A stretch of DNA of 64,000 nucleotides from positions 2,218,262 through 2,282,261 of the forward strand of contig CM021316.1 of assembly GCA_010645155.1 (NCBI GenBank), written 5' to 3'. The notes below the pieces were generated by a model. It did no database searches and was not told where the DNA came from. It saw nothing but the letters and a program-made list of their open reading frames with translations. Each line of letters starts with the position of its first letter. Within the stretch, counting starts at the first letter, position 1. Below, in pieces: positions 24,101-36,739 of this stretch. Both the position numbers and the translations under genes were made by a program. The stretch is from Tigriopus japonicus (Eukaryota > Arthropoda > Copepoda > Harpacticoida > Harpacticidae).

Positions 24101-24673
24101 GCCCTATTTCCAATGGAATCCCTCGATATTTGAGCTCTAAACTCCCTGAGGTTGGCACTTGAATGGGTTGAGTATCAAACTTAATCTACAGAAACGAAGC
24201 CTTGGGCGGCCAAGGAAAAAAGGCTGCCGAAGCAATTATGAAGTGGACGAATGCCCAGCTCAGCACTTGTTTCTGCCATGGGCAATCTCTCGTACCTATC
24301 AAGAGCCAGACTCACCTCTGCGAACGAATTGGCTTGGCTCATTGTGGTTCACTTTGAATCGCTCCCAAACTTCTGGTCGGGCTAAAGGGAACATCATGGC
24401 ACCACCCAAATAAACACGCACTATGGCCTCATGTCAATAGATGGGACCATGGATCACACTCACGCACGAAGCCAATTGTCATGGAAGGAGGTTTGGTTGT
24501 TCACAATTTCGACTCTCGGGCGGTGCGTACATACGTTGTTCTCCCTTTCAAGGTTAACTGAGCTTGTGTTCCATTCGTGGTTGTTCCCAAGAACAAAAGT
24601 GAACGCCGTCCGTCGGAAGTCAGAACCTATGGTATTCTCGAGTTAGGCCCCGCGAGATGTTCGCACTAAGTGC

Positions 24674-24702
24674 TACTCACTCACTCACACACACTCACTC
24701 AT
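24674..24702 (+). repeat. CTCA/CA-rich microsatellite
   Basis: Tandem cact units with a CA interruption. Confidence 0.78.
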
Positions 24703-24840
24703 GGCGCCAAGGCAGCAAGTTTTGTGGCGACTTTGATGAGAAGAGGTGAACCGAGGAGCACCGCCCTCTGGGTCCACTATGTCTACAGTGTACCAAGCGA
24801 ATAAGTGAGTGAGTTTGGGTGCCTCCGTTCTTCCGTTCTC

Positions 24841-24861
24841 TTTCTCTCTCTCTCTTTTTCC
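24841..24861 (+). repeat. (CT)n microsatellite
   Basis: A pyrimidine run of ct units. Confidence 0.7.
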
Positions 24862-27800
24862 AAAAGCGTGTGTCCTTAGGCCTCACGGATCAGAAGTGGA
24901 GGCAGTGGAAAGGACGCTAACTAACCATCTTGCCAGCACTGTGAAGGGGGCACCCGAAGCAAACACTTCGGACACATTGTTCTCTCGGTGGTTCAGGGGT
25001 AGGAAGGCCGATGGTTGAACAACTCTTTCGTTGAGAGAAAACGCCACTCGCCTTCCTTTTCAAGACTAAGACGAGACATGATAGGATCTTACTCTTATTG
25101 GCGACTTTAGATGCGTCCAGATACCACTACTGTACATACTGTATCCTACAGTATAGTACTTCTACACTCGCGGTGGTGCTGCCACTTCCACTTCCATTGC
25201 TATACTGCTCTTGGGAACTGAACTGCCTGAGCAATAGAAGAAGTGGGCAAAGTGGGATGTGCAAGCCCGTCTCCATTATTTTCTCTTGCACCCTGGCGCA
25301 CTACGTACGAACAATGTGTATACGTAGACGTTCGGAAATGTGTGAGTGTGTAGTCTTCCTTCAAGCCTCGAGCCTCTCATCCCAAGTTTTGGCGCGAACG
25401 AACTCTTAGGAACTCCTCGATGCTCCACACGAACAACGAAGGAACGCTCGATCGATCCCATCTTCCTTCCTTCCTTCCTCCCGTGGCTCGATCATCGGTG
25501 TTCCCTGTTCCATGAGTCAGGCGAGAACGCAAAGAAAGAAGGAACTGAACGCCCCAAAACTTGGATGGCAATTCGCCGTCCAAAATGCCACGACACTGAG
25601 CTCTTCCCCCTTTGACGACCGCACGATTGTTCCTTGTCCATATTTTACCACTTGGATCGCACAATGTGCTCCATAGAAACTATCGTGATAAGGGGGATGG
25701 GAGAACGAGAGAGGAGGAGGTAGACCAAACGAGATGTACGCGAGAATGGCGGTATGACTTGTCCGTAGAAGGATAACCACATTCACGGGACGACAACAAA
25801 GTTTTCCCCTTCTTCCCTCTGGTTACTCGGGGTTCTCTGCATGACTTATTTCTGCTCACATTGCCCTATGCTAATACAAATCTAAAAGAGTCAAGGCATG
25901 TCAGACCCCCCTTGGATGTGGCTTCCAATTGTTCGGTTGGTCTTTTGGCCATGCAAACCATTGCCGCTGGCTCCAATTGAAAAGGGTGAAACCCGTAAAT
26001 AAAAGGAATAAAAGCACATGGAAAATCTCAAAGTCCGGAGCCAAAAGTCAACCAAAAACGCCTTTTCGTGTTCTGGAGTTGCCGTGAAAACAAAAGTCTT
26101 TTTTCTTTTACCTTGTAATCCGAATCTGATTAGAGTTTGATCTTTTGTTGAATGAAGTCATGTGTTTGAAGTCGATAACAAACACGATTTTTCGTCTTTG
26201 TGACAACATGACAAGCGCCACCGCTCGTCGAAGTCATTAACCCTCGTATAATAGAGGGAATCATATCGTCAACCTTCGTCGAACTGAGGGAAGGTTCGCA
26301 TTTTTATTGACATGAACCCTGCTTGTCGTTGCCAAACGAGAGACTTTGGCTGGAACGTGTCCAGATGGATGGAAATGCACCCAAGTTAACAACCCTACAC
26401 CGTACCACCCATGTACAGTACTTACTACCTGGATCCACTCCTCTCAGAGAGAATCTCTTTGAGGACAGTGGTGAAGGCAACTCAGTTTCCAAAGATTTGA
26501 TGGCTCATCCCATAAAGCTCAATGTTCCATTTGCCTCCAAGAAGAGAGATCCTGGACTCAATAACTCAATGCTTTGGAATGAGTTAGAGAAATGAGGCCT
26601 TTGGCAGCATTGACTGAGCGAGAAATGGCGATAGCTCCACTCTTCCACCTTTGAGCTCTTAATCAAGGACTCCTATCTGAATTTAGAGCCTTGGAAGGCG
26701 AGAATTCCATTAAATAATCCCCTTCTAATCAAGACTTTTCAACTTCATTTCTGGAACGGAAATGAAAGAACTAAGAATTATGAGCTTGGGCCAGTTGTAG
26801 TAGCATATCAGAATCTTTATCCATCTATAATCTGTATCTAGTAAATACCTACAAGCGAGCTCTCGGTAGAGAACAAATCCTTGCTTGCTTTTTTTCTCTG
26901 GCGAATTCCCACGGAACATCGAAAATGCAATTGACAAGTCCAAACCATCCCAACTTATGCGCAGACGGCGGTAAATCGGGTGTTGATGGTACTTTTTGGA
27001 TTCCCCTCCAAAGCACCAACACGATGAAATCCGAGCAAACTTTCCTCTAAGCCAATCAAATTATGATGCACTTACAACTTGGACCGCTCTATGGTTCCAA
27101 CAGAGGCCAGTCCTCCTTCTACTTTTCTACCCTAGTCAAGTCCAGGTGTAGGAAATAAAAGTTTTTCGTTTATTCCCCCTCACCGAAGACTTTTCAAGCC
27201 CGCCCAAAGAGGAGCCGAAAAGACCATTTGACAGGCCTATAGTTAACCAACTTTTATCACGCGGGCCACAGTCTTAAACCGCTAGGTTTGCTCAGTATTT
27301 ACTCGAGATACTTGGCTTCAAGTCTACGCATCACGTCCACTCAAGGCGAGCAGAATCACGAGAAAGTATTGACACACTGTCCTCTTGAAGGTTGGTTGAC
27401 AGGGGTTCACTTCCTTCCCTTCCCAAACTGTCAATGGCTCTCCCAAAATAAATGACACCGAGTTTGGACCCCAAGCAAGCGCTCAAGGAAGGGTCAAGTC
27501 AAGAACACTCTAAATGTTAAGAGAAAGAACGTCTTGGGCTTCTTTTGAGCCATTCAAGCGTCCGTCTACCAATCCAACAAGCAACCTTCTTTCATCTCTT
27601 GGGGTCCAATAATGGAGCGTGGGGAAAGGCACGCACAGGAGGAACAACTTTAAACTCATTACGATAAGCAAGATTAAGAAAACGGTTTTTGTTCAAAGGA
27701 GAAGAAAAGGGTAAAAATCGCCAAACATGCAAGGCACACCCATACACACACACGTGTAAGCCCAACAACCAGCCCCATGTTTGCCCCGGGACGAAGTGTT

Positions 27801-27922
27801 AGTGAGTGCGCAAAGCGGTGTCAGGTACTTCCATCCTACTTTTTGGGTCTATGTTCAGTAATCGGGTTGATCTCAAAAAAGTTTCTTAAGCTTGAGCGAA
27901 CGAAAAAGTGCGATGTCAGTAC

Positions 27923-28265
27923 CTCTTCTAGAATATCAAGGTGTCGTCTGAGTCTGGCAGTCCTGTTTTGCAGACTGCTCAGTGGGTCGAGTTCATCAAG
28001 CAACAAATCATCCACCTGCTGGTGTTGTCTGGTGCTCCCATGAAGTTGAGGATGGTGGGACGAGGATCCATTGTTGGGATGACCACGGGCATGGCCACTG
28101 CCTTGTCCATTTTGGTCATCCTCATCATCATCGTCGTCATCGAAGACGTCTTCTTCATCTTCGCCATCCTCGTCATCTTGATCATCGACGTTCACGATCG
28201 TCTCGGGGTCAACGCCAAGTTTGCGAAGGGCGCCTTCGAGCTTGTCATATTCGTCCCGTAATTTC
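27923..28265 (-). CDS. Coding exon 3 (residues 105-218), charged helix and acidic tract
   Basis: The exon follows a clear acceptor (TCCTGTTCCAG at 28276-28266) and enters in phase 2. It opens with a heptad-like charged helix (KLRDEYDKLEGALRKLG, residues 105-121). A highly acidic tract follows at residues 129-154, including six consecutive Asp. Next comes a His/Gly/Ser-rich stretch and then a second helix-prone part, DDLLLDELDPLSSLQ followed by RTARLRRHLDILEE. The reading frame is open across the exon and its composition is strongly non-random, which supports coding. It leaves in phase 0 at GAG|GTACTG. This is the weakest donor of the gene (T at +5), but its phase matches exon 4. Helix, acid and helix modules of this kind are common in nuclear or scaffold proteins. 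No catalytic motif is visible. Confidence 0.82.
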
Positions 28266-28720
28266 CTGGAACAGGAAATGGAGCAAATCAGACGAGGGGA
28301 AGAGCAAACGATCTGGAACACGTTTTTTACTTTGGAAGGGGTAAAATCCCTCCCGTCCCATCAAGGAAGAAAAAAAAAACCGCGGAAAGTTAAAAGAACA
28401 TTCTCGCGGTTCGAAATTCATTCGTGAATGAATGACACGCATGCAGAGCACAATGGTGTGTCGGGCATTTCAACATTTTTCACTTAAATCATCTAATTAA
28501 GTTTCTCTAATTGTGTTGCATGCAATCCCACCTTCCACCTCACTTAATTATTCTCCCAACCGGGTTGTTTGAACTTTAATGAAGTGGCCCCATTTCACGA
28601 TTCCCAAACGAGACCGCATTTCTTTGAAGGAATTGCACTGGATTTTGCCCCAAATTTAATTGAATTCGACACACATGAAGCGTAATTTTTAGCCAGTAAA
28701 GGACGAAAATAGAAACTCAC
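28266..28720 (-). other. Intron 2, 455 bp
   Basis: It begins GTGAGT and ends TCCTGTTCCAG on the minus strand. No feature is visible apart from a short A-run near 28370. Confidence 0.7.
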
Positions 28721-28804
28721 ATAACATTGTTAATGCCTTCACGTAATTCCACATCAATGTCATCGTCGCTAGAGGTCGCTTCTATGGCGGAGGTCACGTT
28801 TTGG
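28721..28804 (-). CDS. Coding exon 2 (residues 76-104), symmetric 84-bp cassette exon
   Basis: This small exon is bordered by CTACAG upstream and GTGAGT downstream on the minus strand. It starts and ends in phase 2, so inclusion or skipping both keep the frame. It encodes 27 whole codons beginning QNVTSAIEATSSDDD and ending EGINNV, plus split Cys and Met codons. The content is acidic and helix-prone and bridges the charged helical ends of exons 1 and 3. The acceptor has a weak pyrimidine tract, which would suit a regulated cassette exon. The exon sits only 455 bp upstream of exon 3, far from exon 1. The call rests on splice signals, phase match on both sides and absence of stops. The exon is too short for composition alone to prove it. 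Confidence 0.62.
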
Positions 28805-29481
28805 CTGTAGCGATTTTAGAATCAAGAGCGAGGTCAAGAAACACATCAGGACGACGAAGATCCACAGAAGGTCAATAAGCGCAAAAAGGAATGAAAAAGA
28901 CAGAGAACACACACGTTAGTTTAGTCGGAGGTTACGTACATGGTTTAACAAAAAGTGATCTTGGGTTCAGCACCAGATGTCACACGAGATTTAGTTACGC
29001 GACACAGGTGAGATAGATTTGCAATTCATGTCAAACACAATTAAAAGGTCCACCGCTCATCCATTCGTGTAAAGAAAAGGAGGATAGCCTAAACTTGATA
29101 CATTGGAGGGACTAATTCTTGGTTAAATCCTAAATTGAGATTTCAATAACATGTATTTGTATTGAATTTTCGAAAAGATGTTCTAAATGTTTTGTTCTGA
29201 AGGCCACAAAGAAGTGATCTGCTGGTTGATCAAAATAAACGAGCACCTGAATCTTATGGATCTTATCAAAGGTTGGCTGGAACGATTACCAAGAAATTCG
29301 ATAAGCACTTCAAAAAAGTCTCAAGACTGACGAGCAATCAGAATTCGCTGGACCCGTCGTAACATTAAGGAGCCTCGCCTTCAATGAACCTATTTTGAAT
29401 CCAACCTTTTTTGCACACACACACCATCACGCACACCCCTCCACCAAAGTTTGCCCTAAAGAAGCCACGATCAGGGCAAGA

Positions 29482-29499
29482 AAGAAGAAGAAGAAGAAG
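29482..29499 (+). repeat. (AAG)n microsatellite
   Basis: Tandem aag/aga units. Confidence 0.8.
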
Positions 29500-32400
29500 C
29501 ATCGGATCCGACACGAGAATGAGGCCACCCATCCCAGGCATCCAAGCGAACCACGGAACAGCTAAAAAGATCCTACTATCTGGCTAACCCACCAACCCAC
29601 CATCACCACCACATCCGCCCAAACAAGCGCCTCTCAAGCCCAAGGACGAAGAAGGTTGATCGAGACTTGGGCTTAAGTTGGCGAAGGAATTTTTCCCTCT
29701 TTCGGGCTCTGTTCCGAGCTCATGAACTCGAGTCCTCTTCGAATTTAGAAAAATGGTCCAGAACTTGGTTGGTGTCTCTCTATTGAATAGCCGCTTCCTC
29801 TCTAAAGCCTCTAAATGGCGATCCCCCTAAGACACGATATGGTTTCATGCCCTCCCCTCTCTTGTTCCGACTCTTGGGTTAAATGAGCAATGCACTCTTG
29901 GTGGCCTTAGAGTAGTTATCTGGATGCAGGACAGGCTGTCCTTGACGAGGGCAATTTTCTTGGGCCTCCTCCAGATATTTACGGCAAACTTGGAGGCTAC
30001 CATAAAGTGGCTAAGAAGCGCAAGTTTTACAAGCATATAGTACGTGGTACGTGAGAGTTGGAACTTGGGGCCCTGTGTCCTATCTATCGCCCATTCATCG
30101 TAGGCAATCACACGATCGGTATTGTTCGGCCACGGAATCCCCCATCCAAGTTCTGGCCAGGATAGGTCCAAAGGAAAACTACGTAAACGAGTGGCGGTCT
30201 TGACCTTTATACACGAATCCATATCAAAGGCTTGTTTCCCCAACGACTCAAAGAGCGCAGACTAATTCTTTTTCTTGATTGCTTCGATGTTTATATATTC
30301 TATATATAAAAACAACCCCTAGGTTCCCATTGAAGGCTAGTGTTCCATCACATAGGTGTAAGCAAAATCCAAGGACCTTGGCCGGAAAAGAAAGGATGAA
30401 TTTATGCCTGCCTTAAGCAAAGAGCAGTCGCAATCTCTTGGCGTAAGTGACAAAATTTAATTATTCATGCAAGTTTACCATTTCTTGGATAAACTTAATT
30501 TCGATCAAATTGGTTTATTATTCCTTTCATAAAGACCCCACGAAAATCCAAATTTCGTGTACAAAAAATGCGTTTTCCCCAATCTTTGGGGGAGTTTGTT
30601 CGTGTCTTGCTTAAAGCTTCCAAATTGTTAGAGATGAAAATAAAAATAAAAAAACGTGTTCATTACTTTTGATCCTTGGATCATATCTGAATTTTGGAGG
30701 CATTGGTGGTGATCGAGTGATCAAAGGGAAGCCTAATTAGGAAAATACAAGTATATAGAGACTTGTAATTTAGCTTTCATGGAAAGAAAATGACACTGAT
30801 TTGCCAAAGATGAAAGCGCATTTGACAAAATTGGCCTTGACACAACATCAATTCTAATCTCGATAAGTTTGAGTTGAAAAATATAGGCGTGATTTTTTGA
30901 AAACCAACCAATTGTCTGGGTTCTCAATATTATTCATTACTTTGTCTAACAAACTTTTAAATACCGTAGTTTATGTAGCATATCTTGGAATCATTCCCTG
31001 CTAATGCTCGTGTAAAGTTTACTTAGGTCGTATTTCCGTTTTACTCTGATAATAGACATTCTGATTTATTCAAAGCTCTTGATGACTTTTTTTGCTTCTT
31101 TAGATTAGTTCAGATAGGCTTATGATGGACCAAACGTGCCTTGTGATGCAAACAAATAAGTAAAGAAACTACATGTTATGGTTTTTCTTCACCTTTCGGT
31201 CCGATTGGTCAAGGTTTGTTTTTCCAATGATTAAGAAATTAATTTGGATCTCAGTAATAATTGCTTGCACGGAAATCCACTAAACTATCTTGAGCGTCAT
31301 GATTTTTGTATAGATTTGGTTCATATCTTTGTTGATAGACCTTCAAGGAGACCAATGCAACGCTTGCACGTGTAACCAACAGCGTTCCTAGTGCAAAGCA
31401 AGGTCAAATGTAAAGTTTCCACTTAACCATTACTTCCATCGTCACTACAATTTTTTACGGAAAAAGTGGAGCCTTTTGTGGTTTCTAAAATCGACCTTGG
31501 TTACACTTGGGCGCGTAGGAAGGTAACAGGAAGAAAAGGAAGAGGTGGAGTAAGGTTTATTACGCCACCAGATTGATTGAGCTTAGGCATGAAGAAAAGT
31601 TCTTTGGGAAGGAGAAGGAAACCCTTTTAGAATTAGCGGACTTTTTGAGAAAAAGACATATGCAGCAATTGAATTGTACAAGTCTTTAAAGTGCGATTCA
31701 CCTTCGGCATTTGACATACAATAAAACGTGTCAAGATTGCGCAACAATAGCTGTTAATTGAAACTGCATATATATTTTTTCTATTTTGAACATCGAATTG
31801 ACATTAAAAAATTGGGACAACTTGAGGAAAATAGAGACAAGCTTTTTGAGAATGAGCTCATTATTTGGCCTCCAAGTCTGAATTGCTGATTCTGGATGGA
31901 ATCTTAATTCAAATTGTTGGTCCCATATCTGTATTTTCTATTTTTAATTTGGCAGTTTTAGTGTCCATTCCCCATTACAGTGACATCAAATAAGAAGGGT
32001 AGGCACGCGAGCAATCACCACTTAAAGGGTAGGCTGGGTTTTGGATGCTGTCGGACGAGTAAATTTCCCCGGAGGGACGTCCAAGTACTAACGTGAGTTT
32101 GGTTCCAACTGTTCCACCCTCCCAGACAACCCTCTGAACCCGGGGGTATTTCGGCACGTGAAACAAGGTCTGAACTAGTAGAACACGAATGAGGACCATT
32201 TCTTGCTGCCCATGTTTCTATCCACTTTTTTCCCCCAGTCAGTCAGTGGCACATCCAACATTAGCCGCTAAACTACAACCATAAGCTACAAAAATTGTCT
32301 CTCTTTTTTGCCTTTGGGTGGGTGGAACAGTTTCCGTCCGAGCTCGATGGATGGTTGACTTCTGAAGCGAACTAGTGTGCATGCAGCCATTGAATTTCTT

Positions 32401-33203
32401 GCCCGCCTAGCCTTCACGGAGGACTAACGGGCAAGTTTTTGTCTCGAGATCCTATTAGATCCGAGTTTCGAACAAAAGCTCCGAAAGAATTTAACCCCTC
32501 GAAAATGGAGGAGTTGATCTTCACGAAAATCCCATTGAAGTTGGGATCGACTCCGACTCACCCGTAATTCTTTCCTAGTTCCAATTACCACTGCAGTTCT
32601 TAAGTTTTACAAACTAGTAGTAGGAAAAGTCTCCTCTCATTGCTTCTTCACCCTCAAACAAAAAACCGAAAATAACGCAACGTGTTAGTTACCCCCTCCA
32701 GGGTTCGAGTCCCCCTTCAACCAACGCCTTCTACGTACGTACTTCGGTCGAGATGTGAGATGAGTCCCAGAAGGAGTGAAGGAAGCTGAGAGGACATCTC
32801 AAATGAAATGCTGTTCACGTTTTGGTGGAGGTCCAACAAGGAATAAGAAGGGGAGGGAGGGGGTCCTTGTGTGACCAGACATCTTAAGTGACCTTTTACG
32901 ACTTCAAAGAGACATATTCAGAGTGACCAGAGGCTATTTGGGAATGGGTAAACACGCGACTCTCACTCACCCGATCCCATTCCAAGCAAATTTGGCATTC
33001 CATTCCCAATCTCATTTCAAAGCGAGAGTCCACGAGGAAGGGAATTTCTCCACATTTTTTCTCCTACTAGCTGAACAATGATTTTTCAAGATCGTCCCTA
33101 TTTTTCTTGCTCGAAAGAAATCGGGATACTCAAGAACAAATAGGGAACACTCGTGAATTCGAGGTTGCGTGAGCGTAACCAATGGCACTGCCAGTAAACT
33201 AGA

Positions 33204-33515
33204 TCATATCTCTTTAAAGGTTTTAGGATTCGGTTGCGGTTGCAAAGGTTTCATAGCATCTGGTGGACCAAAAAAAGCATTCCCATGTGCAGAAATTTTG
33301 GGATACCTTCGTAAAGACCTTGGTCCAGGTGGAATCCGAGGTTTATGTTTGTGCAGACAAAGTAAGTCAATATTGACTCTTATAACATCACACACTGTGA
33401 GACATGGGAACAGCAGGAGCACCAAAAGATGCACGAGGGAATGGTTGTGGGCCACGATTGTGGGCTGTGGTAGTGGTTGGTAGGTTATTTTCCATAAATT
33501 AGCTTCTCTGATCAA
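33204..33515 (-). other. Proline-rich open frames of unknown status
   Basis: Two minus-strand frames overlap here. One runs 33515-33204 (103 codons) and has a hydrophobic stretch (LVHLLVLLLFPCL) followed by proline-rich sequence such as PRIPPGPRS and LQPQPNPK. The other (33495-33388, 35 codons) reads GPQPFPRASFGAPAVP. Proline-rich content in two frames side by side could mean a frame-broken remnant of one small gene, or chance. No splice pair joining them was found. I do not recognise a family. Confidence 0.2.
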
Positions 33516-36500
33516 CCGTCAGGAATGTGGAAGCCTCTCTCTCTCTCACATGCTAAGCTACAAAGCACTCTGGGATTGGTCTAAAACGAAGATGAAGGTC
33601 CAATTTTTAATTCGTTCCTGACAAATTATCTCAACACGTACAGGATGAGCAGGGATTCACTATATGCACTTTTTGTGCATATTCTCACACCCCACCTTTC
33701 CAGGGGTCTCAAGAGCATATGTATTTAATGGTCCACTAGCTTAAAGCACCTCTCCGTGCTCTAAAATGGAGGAACCCTGAAATGCTCAGGAATCCAAGTG
33801 CATCGTCTCGGTCCAATGTTCTAGCGTTCCGTCAAGGCATCAAGAATTGAACACGATCTGCCGAGGCCAACGAATGAATGTATTTGTGCTATCCGGGATA
33901 ATCTTCCGGAAACCCTTCAAATTTGTGGGGTAGGCGGGTGCGCAGAGTTTTGTTGGTGGCAGTGCTAATCTCTTTAGAGCGAGATAAATGATATCCTTGC
34001 CGTCCTTGGCGCCGTAGATCACAATAAGAACAAACCAACAAGTGGAGCCTCCGGGTTGAGTTTAGGCGCAAGGAAGGCCTCAGTTATAGCCTCAGTTAAC
34101 ATCAGGTGGTGATAAGGTTACAACCCAAGATTTGTTCCGAGGACGAGAACGCTTACCTACAGAGAGAATGGCGGTATACATTTAGTCCTGTCCATGGTAG
34201 CAAAGCCTAGGCAACTACATTAAAGGGTAAGAGTTCTGTGAAACAAAAAGTAATCTTTTCGCTAACTTTGGCAATAACGAAAGGGCCAAAGAAGGCTGGA
34301 GGTTTGATCCTGGTTATTTTGTTACTCCTTGTAATCTTTGCTATACTGATTTGACCTCGGGAAACCTCGCCCGAGTCCCTTTAATATTTTTTTCTTCCTT
34401 CCTTCGTCCATGGAAAGTTCTCTCCATCTCCAAAGAGAAGGGCGGAGGCCGATCTCCTCGAGTTAATGAAGAGATTCAGGACACATTTGTTCCAAAGCCG
34501 CTTGTTTTCACTGTGATATATGTGACCATTAGATCAAAGTGGTGCCATAAATCAAAGACGAGGAATTTGCCCACTTTTTTGTTGGCTCCCACAGACGAGA
34601 TGTCACTCGGGGCTGAAAAAGGAACTTCAACTTGAACCGCGTGCCATCAAGTTTGAATGCGGCAAATGTGAAACACACTCCCCCCACTAAACGCACCTTG
34701 TTGCTGGCTTATGTGCTTATTGTACCGTAGGAACAGGAAAAAAGTCTGGAAAGCAAGTCAGACGCGAGAGTTTGTCAAACAAAACATGTTTATTGAGTCT
34801 GAACTCCAAGACAAATGGCCCATTTACCGAAAGTATTACCCCGACGACCACGCACTAGCACCTAATCTATATGGATCAAATAGCAATTTGTGCCTAGTGA
34901 ACGTCATCTTCCATCCCCTTTCGCCTTGTCTACTTGGATACATGGGACAGTATAGATGTTCATCTCGTGGGGAACGAATATGGAACGAACGTGCACGGAC
35001 TACTCTAAAGTCATTAGAGTTCCTAAATTAATGTCATACGATGACCTCTGTCCCTTGCGCTCACTCACTCTCTATGGATGGCACTAGGCAAGAGTGTCTA
35101 TGTACCTACAGTATGTGCGTATTTAGAGAGACTGTACTCCCCTCCCTTTCATTTTAGTTTAAGCTCCATGCTTCATCAAATTCTGTCTTCAACAAGGGGA
35201 AATGTCTCTGGGTACTCAAAATGCTTTCACCTCACCCATCATCAAGATTTTTTGAGCTGATCTTTCCTCATGTCACGTCAGACGTTTAGAATAATTGGAT
35301 TCCTCGGTTGGCCCAATCTTTGGTTCAACGTCAAGGAAAATGTTGAACAAGATGGATTCCTGGGGGTTTCGCTGGACAAGGTGTCAAATACTGAAAAACG
35401 CTTATCCGAAACGAATACTCGGTCTCGCTCTTCTAACCGTAGGAACATATTTTTACTGGAGGAGGCTTCTTCTGTTAAACTCGTATGGCTTTAGGCACAC
35501 AGAAAGGATACAAGCTCTATTTGTTATATTCAATATTGGAGAGCCAATCGGGAGCCATCATGAGTTATCAAATTTGAAGTCATCTCGTCAAAGATAATTT
35601 TATAAGCAAACAACTCTGTCTCTTTGAGTCGATAATACATTCAGGCAGTGTGCAAACAATGGCAACGAACCCGTCTTTTTCCCTTCCAATCCACTCAAAT
35701 ATTGGTAACCGACCTGAAATGTGCAAAACCGATTCCTGCAGTTCCAATGGATTCGATTCAATGGCCGTCTTCTTGAGTCTAAAAGGATCTCTTTGGCTTC
35801 AACTTGTCAATCGAGAAGCCAAGTTTTCTTAACTCATTTTCCAGATAGAGCTAGAATTACTCTCGGGAACTTTTCTTTAGCCTTGGGCCTTTTTCTGCGA
35901 GATTGTCGCCGACTTTCAACCCTCTCACGATGGATCCAGGCAATGGTAGAGAGGACCACGAACAGGAACAGAGATGGGGGCAGACCTTTTGGGCATGATA
36001 AATTCATTGTAGTGTTCGAAGTTCATAACAAGTCTGTCTCTGTCAGATCGGGGAGAGAGGAAGAGGACGAGGAAAGTGGAGTGTGAACAGGATCATTTGC
36101 ATATTTCAAGTCTCCCTGCCTCTCAAGATCTTCCTCCTGGTCCCACATGTCCCATTTCAAAAAGCCCCGTTTAATTCACCCGCTTCTCAGCTAACATACT
36201 ACACATTTAAACATTCACACAGACAGACCAACGACCAACAGAGATCGACATCCAGCCAAGTGTGCAACAAGCCATTTGAGGCCAAGGGTAAAAAAGAAGG
36301 TTTGCTCTGATCTTGCCGGCTCATTTCAAGTGGAAAAATGGAACCGAATGGAATCTTAACCGAGCATGTACGACATTGAGACACTTCATTCAGATGAGGA
36401 AGGATCGGCGATTAACTGAGGAAAAAGGACCTCGGTCCTGAACTCATATCCTCCATCCCGCGAAGCTTTGCCAATGGTTTCTTTATTCTTCACTGAAACG

Positions 36501-36697
36501 CCCTCCTGGCTTTCGTGTCAAAGTCCTTCTTCAGCGCTTTTGAAAAGGGAGACTCAGTCATAAATTCATAACAAACAATAGCTCTCATCCACAGGGCCTA
36601 TTGTGCTCGGTCCAAAACATTGTTTGTCACTCTTGAAACACAAATTTCATCCGAAAACTCGGAGAACCAAGGACCACCAAAGCCATCAGACTTGGTC

Positions 36698-36739
36698 GGT
36701 TGGTTGGTTGGTTGGTTGGCTGGCATGCTTGCTTGCTTG
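36698..36739 (+). repeat. (GGTT)n followed by (GCTT)n microsatellite
   Basis: Tandem ggtt units to about 36719, then gctt units at 36726-36739. Confidence 0.8.

Larger units (their letters stand above)
11842..27922 (-). other. Intron 3, 16.1 kb
   Basis: It has a weak GTACTG donor and a strong acceptor (CTTCTTTTCAG). It contains the candidate alternative first exon at 21115-21189, microsatellites at 24674-24702 and 24841-24861, and two adjacent small hairpins at 26235-26300. Longer frames at 13324-13764 and 21091-21549 have no recognisable product. Otherwise I see nothing supportable. Confidence 0.65.

Noticed and set aside
29845..30243. 132-codon minus-strand frame in intron 1
   Set aside because: No domain recognised and no splice or promoter support. 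Could be an old transposon fragment, but this cannot be shown.
32685..32720. tRNA-like B-box GGTTCGAGTCC
   Set aside because: The T-arm stem does not pair and no A-box, D-arm or anticodon arm precedes it.
33204..33515. Cytochrome P450 N-terminus suggested by a hydrophobic stretch plus PPGPRS
   Set aside because: The sequence after PPGPRS does not follow the P450 pattern and no other P450 exon is present.
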